Assembly: GCA_012518765.1 (NCBI GenBank)
Contig: JAAYRN010000194.1
Coordinates: forward strand, 1 to 5,036
Length of the DNA stretch: 5,036 nt
Source: Bacteroidales bacterium
GTDB taxonomy: Bacteria > Bacteroidota > Bacteroidia > Bacteroidales > WCHB1-69
Direction: 5' to 3'
Positions 1 through 4,930 of this stretch are shown in pieces (position 1 is the stretch's first letter; each line of letters starts with the position of its first letter). The notes beneath the pieces were generated by a model. The model ran no database searches, was not told the origin of the DNA, and was given only the letters and a program-made list of their open reading frames with translations. Both the position numbers and the translations under genes were made by a program.

Positions 1-417
1 AATCTTTTAGATCTCAATATTAATACTGAACTTCTATTTAATAAAGAAATAACTACAAAGGATATTGAACTAAATAACCTCATTAAAGAAGCTAAAGATA
101 GATTTTATATTCCATCTGATCAAAAAATTGCTTTAGAAAAATTATGGGATGCATTTGAAAGAATCAAAACATATTTTGAATCAAATAAGAAAAAATCTTC
201 TGAAAAATTGGTTTTGATAATATCTGAGGGTTTTGATAAAGAAATAATTAGTAACGAATTTAAGTTATTAACATCTATTGGAAATACCTTTAGAATAAGA
301 CATCATGAAACAGACAAAAAGGAATTAGGAGATGAAAAACATATAACCTACTTGTTTTTCAGATTACTCTCGTTAATTGATTTGGCAACTAACAAAATCA
401 ATGAAAATGAGAATTAA
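1..417 (+). CDS. C-terminal part of a HEPN/AbiJ-like protein (5' end outside window)
   Basis: The frame is open from the first base and ends at a TAA at 415-417, giving 138 residues of a longer protein whose start is upstream of the window. A TTG at 208 could be called as a start, but the same frame stays open without interruption upstream with normal coding character, so it is almost certainly internal. Visible features are a hydrophilic, helix-rich sequence; a stretch PSDQKIALEKLWDAFERIK at about residues 38-56; and a conserved-looking segment IGNTFRIRHHETD at residues 93-105, followed by YLFFRLLSLIDL at 117-128. The pattern IGN-x-F-x-IRHHE followed by YLF-x-R-hydrophobics resembles the C-terminal HEPN-type domain of abortive-infection proteins of the AbiJ group. 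That assignment is from memory of the family and is not certain. A canonical R-x(4-6)-H HEPN motif is not clear here; R98-I-R-H-H102 is the nearest. If correct, the protein would be an RNase-like phage-defence effector acting in the cytoplasm. Confidence 0.6.
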   Translation, partial: NLLDLNINTELLFNKEITTKDIELNNLIKEAKDRFYIPSDQKIALEKLWDAFERIKTYFESNKKKSSEKLVLIISEGFDKEIISNEFKLLTSIGNTFRIRHHETDKKELGDEKHITYLFFRLLSLIDLATNKINENEN

Positions 418-422
418 CCATT

Positions 423-504
423 GCTAACAGTAGTTTGAGTTTTTTTCGCTCGCACGGAATTTTCGGTTAAAATCCGTCACAACGCCAAGCTGAAAACTGT
501 TAGC
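423..504. repeat. Imperfect palindromic element with attC-like geometry
   Basis: The outer arms GCTAACAGT (423-431) and ACTGTTAGC (496-504) are perfect 9-base inverted repeats. Inside them, after two unpaired bases (AG, 432-433), TTT (434-436) can pair with AAA (493-495). A second, central hairpin forms from ACGGA (454-458) with TCCGT (473-477) and TTTT (460-463) with AAAA (469-472), with a single bulged A at 459 and loop CGGTT. The element begins six bases after the stop of the upstream gene. Length (82 bases), terminal GTTAGC, and stems with extrahelical bases on one arm resemble integron attC recombination sites. However, the ends do not match the consensus GTTRRRY exactly, and no integrase is in view. 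It could instead be a dispersed palindromic repeat of unknown function. It is not a good terminator, since the T run (440-446) lies inside one arm and not after a stem. Confidence 0.65.
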
Positions 505-547
505 TGTCATTCGGGAAAGGTTGATAATTGGAAAGTGGAATGCTTGA

Positions 548-1294
548 ATGACAATATATAAAAAGAACATGAGTTTAATAATATCACTTCAAGAGGAAAA
601 GAACGCTAAACGAAAGGGAGGTTTGTATCATAAAACGCAAGTAAATCTTGCCTACAATTCAAATAGAATAGAGGGCAGTAAGTTGACGGAAGAGCAAACC
701 CGGTATATATTTGAAACACGTACTATTGGATTTAAGGATCAAGAAGCAGTACCAGTGGATGACATTATTGAAACCTCAAATCATTTCGTCGCTTTCGACT
801 ATTTGCTTGACACGATTGATAAACCATTTTCAAACGATGTAATTAAAAAACTACATTTTATTTTAAAGACAAGCACATCCGATGCCACAAAAGAGTGGTT
901 TAGTATTGGAGAGTGGAAGAAATTACCTAACGAGGTGGGAGGAGAAGAGACAACTTTGCCCCAAAATGTTGCAGCCGAAATGGATAAGCTCAATGAGTGG
1001 TATAATTCCATTGTGCAAAAAACTTTTGAAGACATTGTGGAGTATCATTTTCTCTTTGAAAGAATCCATCCATTTCAGGATGGCAACGGTCGTGTTGGGC
1101 GTTTGATCATGTTCCGTGAATGTTTGAGAAATAACATAACCCCTTTTATCATTGATGATATCCATAAACAATTTTACTATCGTGGATTGAGGGAGTTTAA
1201 GAATGTGCGAGCTTATCTAATTGACACCTGTTTATCGGCACAAGATACTTACAGGAGATGGATAGGGTATTTTCATGGAGAAATGGATGAGTAA
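548..1294 (+). CDS. Fic family protein (probable self-inhibited AMP transferase)
   Basis: This 248-residue cytoplasmic protein has a complete Fic core. The catalytic motif HPFQDGNGRVGR is at residues 174-185, matching HPFx[D/E]GNGRxxR, with the base His174, Asp178, Asn180 and Arg182/Arg185 all present. Proteins with this motif usually transfer AMP from ATP to a hydroxyl on a target protein. Near the N-terminus, SNRIEG (38-43) fits the inhibitory helix motif [S/T]xxxE[G/N]. Glu42 would compete with the ATP gamma-phosphate, so the enzyme should be held off by its own N-terminus (class II Fic) and needs no separate antitoxin. A probable target-binding flap lies at about 121-140 (GEWKKLPNEV, ETTLP). 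An in-frame stop sits directly before ATG 548, so this is the longest ATG start. ATG 569 (residue 8) is an alternative and would keep all motifs. No clear Shine-Dalgarno sequence is seen. The gene stands alone between the palindrome and the SDR gene. Its target is unknown. Confidence 0.93.
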   Translation: MTIYKKNMSLIISLQEEKNAKRKGGLYHKTQVNLAYNSNRIEGSKLTEEQTRYIFETRTIGFKDQEAVPVDDIIETSNHFVAFDYLLDTIDKPFSNDVIKKLHFILKTSTSDATKEWFSIGEWKKLPNEVGGEETTLPQNVAAEMDKLNEWYNSIVQKTFEDIVEYHFLFERIHPFQDGNGRVGRLIMFRECLRNNITPFIIDDIHKQFYYRGLREFKNVRAYLIDTCLSAQDTYRRWIGYFHGEMDE

Positions 1295-1328
1295 ATAAGC
1301 GAATGGTTAGTGAATTGTTTTCCAAAAT

Positions 1329-1360
1329 GGTAAAAAAACGGTTTTTGACCTACTTTTTTT
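1329..1360 (+). terminator. Possible weak terminator after the Fic gene
   Basis: GGTAAAAA (1329-1336) can pair with TTTTTGACC (1342-1350) with one bulged G, followed by TAC and a run of eight T (1354-1361). The stem is mostly A-T and therefore weak. The same bases overlap the TTGACC proposed as a -35 element for the next gene, so the two readings compete. Confidence 0.25.
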
Positions 1361-1372
1361 TATAACTATAGA
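1345..1372 (+). promoter_or_regulatory. Candidate promoter of the SDR gene
   Basis: TTGACC (1345-1350) and TATAGA (1367-1372) are separated by 16 bases, close to a generic housekeeping sigma promoter, and lie about 70 bases before ATG 1441. The usual Bacteroidota -7 box TAnnTTTG is not matched. The call rests on spacing and on the presence of a similar TATAGA (2253-2258) at a like distance before the shared leader motif of the next gene. Confidence 0.3.
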
Positions 1373-1393
1373 GAAATACAAAAAACAAACAAT

Positions 1394-1414
1394 CTACAAA
1401 AAAATATATCAATA
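1394..1414 (+). repeat. Leader motif, copy 1 (before the SDR gene)
   Basis: CTAC, then seven A, then TATATCAATA. The same 21 bases recur at 2277-2297 with one difference (T/C at the 14th base). The motif starts 47 bases before ATG 1441, in the probable 5' untranslated leader. The A tract may help ribosome binding in a phylum that rarely uses Shine-Dalgarno pairing, or the motif may be a regulator site. Both are inference. Confidence 0.6.
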
Positions 1415-1440
1415 CGGATATACATTAAAATAATTACATA

Positions 1441-2187
1441 ATGAAATCTATTAAAAATCAGACAATTATTGTAACAGGAGGAGCATCTGGAATTGGCGGT
1501 GGTATCACAAGAAAACTTATAGAAATGGGAGCTGTTATTATTGTAGTTGATATCAATGAAGAAGCAGGGTATGCTTTGGCAGAGGAATTTCCCAACCAAA
1601 CCACCTTTGTTAAAGGCGATGTATCGAAAGTTGAAACTGCTGAAGAAGCTGTAGCCACTGCTATTTTAAAATCTGGTAAACTCACAGGTTTAGTAAATAA
1701 TGTACATGCTTCCAGACAAAAACCACTTTTAGAACATACACAAGCAGACTGGGACTTGTCTTTTAATACAGGTTTTCAGGCAACTTTACAGTTTATGTTA
1801 GCCGCCTATCCGGAACTAAAAAAGACAGGAGGTTCAATTGTGAATTTCGGATCGGGAGCAGCTTTATCAGGTAGTGCTTTTCAAGCCAGTTATGCGGCTG
1901 TTAAAGAAGCTATTAGAGGTTTAAGCCGTGTGGTAGCTACAGAATGGGCAGCGGATAATATTCGTGTAAATGTGGTTTGTCCTGTAGCTTATACTGAGGG
2001 AGTTCAAGATTGGAAAACTAATTTTCCAGAGGAATACGAAAGGGTTTTAAATCAAGTTCCTTTGGGTAGATTTGGAGATCCAAAAGAAGACATTGCTCCA
2101 ATTGTGGCTTTTTTATTAAGCGAGGATAGTCAATATATGACAGGTCAAACTTTAATGGCTGATGGTGGAGATATTAAACTTAGATAA
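1441..2187 (+). CDS. SDR family NAD(P)-dependent oxidoreductase
   Basis: At 248 residues this is the normal length for a classical short-chain dehydrogenase/reductase, a soluble Rossmann-fold enzyme that oxidises alcohols or reduces ketones with NAD(P). In order: cofactor loop TGGASGIG (12-19, TGxxxGxG); Asp37 at the end of the second beta strand, which favours NAD over NADP; Asp60 in GDVS, contacting adenine; and the catalytic set Asn109, Ser138, Tyr151 and Lys155 (YAAVK), with Ser 13 residues before Tyr as usual. The C-terminus has TGQTLMADGG (234-243). Two family motifs deviate: NNAG is replaced by NNVH (86-89), and the PG after the sixth strand is CPV (180-182). The active-site residues are intact, so the enzyme is probably active, but its substrate cannot be told. 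ATG 1441 has no Shine-Dalgarno sequence and sits behind an AT-rich leader of about 145 bases. It appears to be a single-gene transcript, separate from the Fic gene. Confidence 0.93.
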   Translation: MKSIKNQTIIVTGGASGIGGGITRKLIEMGAVIIVVDINEEAGYALAEEFPNQTTFVKGDVSKVETAEEAVATAILKSGKLTGLVNNVHASRQKPLLEHTQADWDLSFNTGFQATLQFMLAAYPELKKTGGSIVNFGSGAALSGSAFQASYAAVKEAIRGLSRVVATEWAADNIRVNVVCPVAYTEGVQDWKTNFPEEYERVLNQVPLGRFGDPKEDIAPIVAFLLSEDSQYMTGQTLMADGGDIKLR

Positions 2188-2207
2188 ATAATTTAAAAAT
2201 AAGATTT

Positions 2208-2232
2208 AACCTAAATACTTGTATTTATGGTT
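2208..2232 (+). terminator. Hairpin after the SDR gene, possible terminator
   Basis: AACCTAAATAC (2208-2218) pairs with GTATTTATGGTT (2221-2232) with one bulged base and a two-base TT gap that would open to a small loop. The hairpin starts 20 bases after the SDR stop codon. T-rich sequence follows (TTTTAG, then a T stretch near 2248-2253), but there is no immediate long U tract, so termination is plausible and not certain. Confidence 0.4.
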
Positions 2233-2252
2233 TTAGTTCCATATTTATTTTT

Positions 2253-2258
2253 TATAGA
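2253..2258 (+). promoter_or_regulatory. Candidate -10-like TATAGA before the lipoprotein cluster
   Basis: TATAGA lies 18 bases upstream of the second copy of the leader motif. In the SDR leader the same hexamer is 21 bases upstream of copy 1. No convincing -35 partner is present: TTTTAG at 2231-2236 is a poor match. A TTG at 2219-2221 followed about 20 bases later by TATTTATT (2242-2249) is an alternative, partial match to the Bacteroidota TTG/TAnnTTTG promoter. Confidence 0.25.
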
Positions 2259-2276
2259 AAATAAAAGACCTCCGAC

Positions 2277-2297
2277 CTACAAAAAAATACATCAATA
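2277..2297 (+). repeat. Leader motif, copy 2 (before the first lipoprotein gene)
   Basis: CTAC, seven A, then TACATCAATA: 20 of 21 bases match the copy at 1394-1414. It starts 52 bases before ATG 2329, nearly the same offset as copy 1, which argues for a leader function and against chance A-richness. Confidence 0.6.
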
Positions 2298-2328
2298 TGA
2301 TTACACTTAATTTTTAAAACAATTGCAT

Positions 2329-2817
2329 ATGAAAACTATTAATTTAATCCTAATGTTTGTAATTGCTACCTTATTTTATTCTTGTGGAGGTAGTAATCAA
2401 GGAAAAGAAGAAAACGCTGAAACTGTACAAAATCAGCAAAATTCACAAGAAAATGATGCTTGCAAAAAGGAAGATGTGATAAAAATACTGAATAAGTATA
2501 ACATCATAATTCCCGAAGAGTTTGTAGTTATCGATTCTGATATGGCTCATCTTGTTTACGAAGCTGTTGATGTGGAGGGCGAAATCAAAACCCAATTAGA
2601 AGACGCATTTGAACAAATGAGAGCAGCTATTAAAAACGCTGGCTTTGCCGAAGAACCTGATTTTTCTGATAATCAGAATTTAGGAGGGATATTTAAACGA
2701 GGACTGCGTTATGAAAAACCTGCAGGAGGAAAAACCGAACTCATTTTGCTTGGTTACGACTACATTGAGTCGAGCAAGGAAATGTTTTTGACTATAAGCT
2801 ATTATCCTGAAATCTAA
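2329..2817 (+). CDS. Putative lipoprotein, 162 aa, function unknown
   Basis: The N-terminus is a clear lipoprotein signal: MK, a hydrophobic core (about residues 4-16), then the lipobox FYSC with lipidated Cys19, followed by GGS and a low-complexity E/Q/N-rich linker (24-44). ATG 2329 is preferred over the in-frame TTG 2323, because it gives a standard MKT signal-peptide start. The mature part has a second cysteine (Cys45), a predicted helical stretch at about 84-104 with many acidic and basic residues, and an Asn/Gly turn region (114-121). It ends in beta-like segments (GKTELILLGYDYI at 134-146, EMFLTISYYPEI at 151-162). I do not recognise a family. It should be anchored in a membrane, facing the periplasm or the surface. 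The gene ends in a double stop (TAA TAG) and is followed after 29 bases by a second lipoprotein gene, so it is probably the first gene of an operon served by the leader at 2277. Confidence 0.88.
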   Translation: MKTINLILMFVIATLFYSCGGSNQGKEENAETVQNQQNSQENDACKKEDVIKILNKYNIIIPEEFVVIDSDMAHLVYEAVDVEGEIKTQLEDAFEQMRAAIKNAGFAEEPDFSDNQNLGGIFKRGLRYEKPAGGKTELILLGYDYIESSKEMFLTISYYPEI

Positions 2818-2846
2818 TAGGAGATTTTATCTACATCTTTTAGTCC

Positions 2847-3701
2847 ATGAAAAGGAAATATTTATTATACATTGCTGTTTTATGTTTTAGCGGTCTTGTA
2901 TTGATTTCCTGTTACTCTCGGCATCCGGAACTTTTTTTTGACCCCATAGATAGTGCCGTACAGTGTGAGGATCAGCGTGCAATAATTTTTATTGCAACAA
3001 GCGGTGCGTGGAGATCGGCGGTGGGGATTACCAGTTTTCCCGATGGAGGTACGCCCAAGTATTTACTTCAGGAAATGAACCTATTTTATTTCATTCCCGA
3101 GAAGGATAGCCTTGTGCGGCTGTATTCATTTGACGATTTGGTTAAATGTGGCGGAGCACATCCTTCCAATTGGAAGCAAAGATTAATGATAAAAGATGAC
3201 AAAATTTATTGTTCGTTGCAACCGATAGCAGGTTGGGAGTTATTATCAAAAAAATGTCGCTATTTAGTTGATTCCGTAGATTTTGCTACAATAAAACAAA
3301 AATATTCTTGGGTGTTGGTTATTGATATAAAAGATAAAAAAACGTCTTTTGTCGAGATGGATTTCCCAGAAATATCAAAGCATGACAGCACTTACATTTC
3401 AATAGGCGAACTTAAAAAGAAACTTGCCCGTCTTCCTGTTGTCGCTTTGGGTTTAGATATCAAACAAATATATCCAAAATCAGCCAAAGCCTATATCGAT
3501 GAAGTCATTTATTTCAAAAATCGATCTCCCTTGTATCAACGGGCAGTAATAGAGCAGTTTATTGCGTCAAAAAGTAAAAAAGAAGTTGAGCAATTGCTGA
3601 ATAAAATGAAGAAGCACGAGAGTAAACTTGAGGGTTTAGAAAAAATGGAATATGAAATATATTCGAAAGATATATACAATATGTTGGAAGACATGCTTTA
3701 A
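2847..3701 (+). CDS. Putative lipoprotein, 284 aa, function unknown
   Basis: Starts MKRKYLLY with a basic n-region, a hydrophobic stretch (about 5-19) and a lipobox LISC with lipidated Cys22. The mature protein has two visible parts. Residues about 40-200 are mixed alpha/beta with many aromatics and four more cysteines (40, 101, 122, 137). Residues about 212-284 are strongly helical and charged (IEQFIASKSKKEVEQLLNKM at 235-254 continuing to the end) and could be a helical bundle or coiled coil. No family is recognised. There is no Shine-Dalgarno sequence at a useful distance: AGGAG at 2819-2823 is over 20 bases from the start. It is the second gene of the probable envelope operon. Its 3' end overlaps the next gene by 50 bases in another frame, which suggests co-transcription and perhaps coupled translation. 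Confidence 0.88.
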   Translation: MKRKYLLYIAVLCFSGLVLISCYSRHPELFFDPIDSAVQCEDQRAIIFIATSGAWRSAVGITSFPDGGTPKYLLQEMNLFYFIPEKDSLVRLYSFDDLVKCGGAHPSNWKQRLMIKDDKIYCSLQPIAGWELLSKKCRYLVDSVDFATIKQKYSWVLVIDIKDKKTSFVEMDFPEISKHDSTYISIGELKKKLARLPVVALGLDIKQIYPKSAKAYIDEVIYFKNRSPLYQRAVIEQFIASKSKKEVEQLLNKMKKHESKLEGLEKMEYEIYSKDIYNMLEDML

Positions 3702-4554
3702 TCTGTTGATTTTTAGCATTTTTATTCCTAAGCTATACGCACAGGAACTACAACAGTTTACAGAGATACACTTATTGGATACTGTGGCATATGCCTATTA
3801 CTACACTGAAAAAGATGTGGATAGTCGTTATCCCTCTTTCAATCTTTTTGATGCCAATTATAAGACTTGTTGGGTGGCAGGAAAAGTAGGACAAAAAGAG
3901 AATCCTGTTTTATACATTCGTTTGCCCCAATTAGATACCGTAAAACTTTACCTTTTTAATGGTTACGGAAAAAGTAACCAACTGTATAAGGACAATGCAA
4001 GAGCCTCAAAATTAAAACTTACTGTGTATGCTGCTTTCAATCCCGAAGCCCATCTTAGTGAAAATCACGTACTTTATAAGGCAATTTCTTATCCGTTAAA
4101 CAAAGAAATTACTTTGTTAGACAGTTGTGCTCTTACATCCTATACCTTGCCTTTTTTGAAAAATGATATGGAGAATTTTCAGAAAACGGCATCGCAAGTT
4201 TTCAGAGAAAAGTATACAGCTGTTGTGGCAGATTCTTGTTTGATACTGAGACTGGAAATTACGGATTGTTATAAAGGTTTGAAATATAATGATATTTGCG
4301 TAAGCGAACTTTTTTTCAACGATTGCATACTAAGACCAAAAAGTATAAAATCTGTAAAAGCAACCAAGGTATATATTTCAGAAAAAGAAGATGCCGTAAT
4401 GGTAGATGATGATAACGGAAAGGGGAAAATCATTATTTCGGATAAAAATTTTGTTTACCAGCTTGTGGACGTAGATATAGATAATCAGTGGGCTACAGTT
4501 ATAAAATGCCTTCGGAGGTGGGAAAAGGGAGAGCAGAAACCCATTATATTTTGA
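3652..4554 (+). CDS. Secreted NADase-type glycan-binding domain protein (frame-broken near its end)
   Basis: The 300-residue frame opens with a signal peptide: basic n-region (K2, R5, K6, K13), hydrophobic core about 16-25 (FNLLIFSIFI), and probable cleavage after PKLYA, leaving Gln31 as first mature residue. Residues about 45-225 resemble the discoidin-like NADase-type glycan-binding domain: SRYPSFNLFDANYKTCWVAG (58-77), the signature LFNGYGKSNQLYKDNARASK (101-120), and the closing NDICVSELFF (213-222). Proteins with this domain are extracytoplasmic and thought to bind carbohydrate; the ligand here is unknown. The start overlaps the preceding lipoprotein gene by 50 bases. ATG 3652 is kept because later alternatives (TTG 3706) would lose the basic n-region. 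The last 15 residues (after Lys285, starting CLRRW) look like out-of-frame translation: the natural C-terminus continues in another frame (see 4488-4709). One missing base in the A run 4503-4506 explains this. With it restored, the protein would have 352 residues. Confidence 0.82.
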   Translation: MKYIRKIYTICWKTCFNLLIFSIFIPKLYAQELQQFTEIHLLDTVAYAYYYTEKDVDSRYPSFNLFDANYKTCWVAGKVGQKENPVLYIRLPQLDTVKLYLFNGYGKSNQLYKDNARASKLKLTVYAAFNPEAHLSENHVLYKAISYPLNKEITLLDSCALTSYTLPFLKNDMENFQKTASQVFREKYTAVVADSCLILRLEITDCYKGLKYNDICVSELFFNDCILRPKSIKSVKATKVYISEKEDAVMVDDDNGKGKIIISDKNFVYQLVDVDIDNQWATVIKCLRRWEKGEQKPIIF

Positions 4555-4709
4555 TAGACCTTCTGAATAAAAAAGAGGCAAATACAATGCTTGCGGAATG
4601 TTTAACAGATTATTCTTTAGGAACTTTTATTTGGCTTGAAAAAGATTCCCGCGGATATGCCGTATTAAATTATGCAACATCCTCCACTAAAAGTATCAAA
4701 CTTCGATAA
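4488..4709 (+). pseudogene. Frame-shifted C-terminal segment of the glycan-binding protein gene
   Basis: This short frame (GTG 4488 to TAA 4709) has no good start signal and lies partly inside the upstream gene. An extra A in the run 4503-4506 would join residue Lys285 of the upstream frame to MPSEVGKGRAETHY of this frame and carry on for 67 residues to IKLR. The segment has the same coding style as the upstream gene (GTFIWLEKDSRGYAVLNY), while the upstream frame ends within 50 bases after the A run. The two frames can only switch between 4485 (after a stop at 4482-4484 in this frame) and 4554, and the A run lies in that interval. It is therefore best read as the tail of one gene, broken by a true mutation or by a sequencing error in a homopolymer, and not as an independent 73-residue protein. 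Confidence 0.75.
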
Positions 4710-4746
4710 ATTTATAAATCATTTTGCATAGAAATAAGTTAAAAAA

Positions 4747-4768
4747 GACTTTTGAACTCTGACTTTTG
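4747..4768. repeat. Tandem GACTTTTG pair in a polypyrimidine stretch
   Basis: GACTTTTG occurs at 4747-4754 and 4761-4768. AAAGAC (4744-4749) and GTCTTT (4768-4773) can also pair as a short 6-base stem with an 18-base loop, too weak to call a terminator for the gene ending at 4709. The stretch continues as TCTTTCAACTTCCGTCCTCC, which is pyrimidine-rich. Confidence 0.4.
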
Positions 4769-4797
4769 TCTTTCAACTTCCGTCCTCCAACTTTAAC

Positions 4798-4833
4798 CGC
4801 AAAGTTCGCAAAGAAGGCGCAAAGAACGCAGAG
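4798..4833. repeat. CGCAAAG short tandem repeat array
   Basis: CGCAAAG occurs at 4798-4804, 4807-4813 and 4818-4824, with a degenerate CGCAGAG at 4827-4833, in a period of 9, 11 and 9 bases. Such CGCAAAG arrays are, from memory, common dispersed intergenic repeats in flavobacteria and relatives. Their role is unknown. No gene is seen here. Confidence 0.7.
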
Positions 4834-4844
4834 TTAAAAACGAA

Positions 4845-4897
4845 AAGTTAAAAGTATCCTTCGGCTACGCTCAGGAGCCAAAGTTAAAAGTTAAAAG
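4845..4897. repeat. AAGTTAAAAG repeats flanking a CTTCGGCTACGCTCAGG motif
   Basis: AAGTTAAAAG occurs at 4845-4854, 4881-4890 and 4888-4897 (the last two overlap). Between the first two lies CCTTCGGCTACGCTCAGG (4858-4875), whose outer TCCT/AGGA (4857-4860 and 4873-4876) are complementary. The purine-rich repeats here are roughly the complement of the pyrimidine-rich stretch at 4747-4796, so the 4741-4900 interval is a loose, imperfect inverted repeat around the CGCAAAG array. The rest of the 221-base gap (4710-4740 and 4901-4930) holds nothing recognisable beyond AT-rich sequence. Confidence 0.6.
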
Positions 4898-4930
4898 TAA
4901 AAAATACCGTGAACCATCCATTTATATATA

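Noticed and set aside
208..417. A 69-residue gene starting at TTG 208
   Set aside because: The same frame is open to the window edge with continuous coding character, so this is the end of a longer partial gene.
799..1171. Antisense and alternative-frame open frames across the Fic gene
   Set aside because: They lie wholly over a gene with an intact catalytic motif and have no family-like sequence, so they are shadows.
1366..1685. Minus-strand open frames over the start of the SDR gene
   Set aside because: They are the complement of the Rossmann cofactor region and have low-complexity, cysteine- or serine-rich translations without motifs.
4498..4508. Programmed -1 ribosomal frameshifting at TTATAAAATG
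   Set aside because: The bases do not form an X XXY YYZ heptamer in the reading frame and no downstream stem-loop was evident, so a base loss fits better.
4378..4587. A minus-strand open frame with hydrophobic segments at the end of the glycan-binding gene
   Set aside because: Its content is explained by the reverse complement of A-rich coding sequence, and it has no start context.
4488..4709. An independent 73-residue protein starting at GTG 4488
   Set aside because: It has no start signal, overlaps the upstream gene, and fits better as the frame-shifted tail of the glycan-binding protein.
2166..4715. Similar 3' ends of the SDR gene and the frame-shifted tail, both ending IKLR with AAACTT-x-GATAAAT
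   Set aside because: The similarity spans only about 17 AT-rich bases and the proteins are otherwise unrelated, so chance is the simpler explanation.
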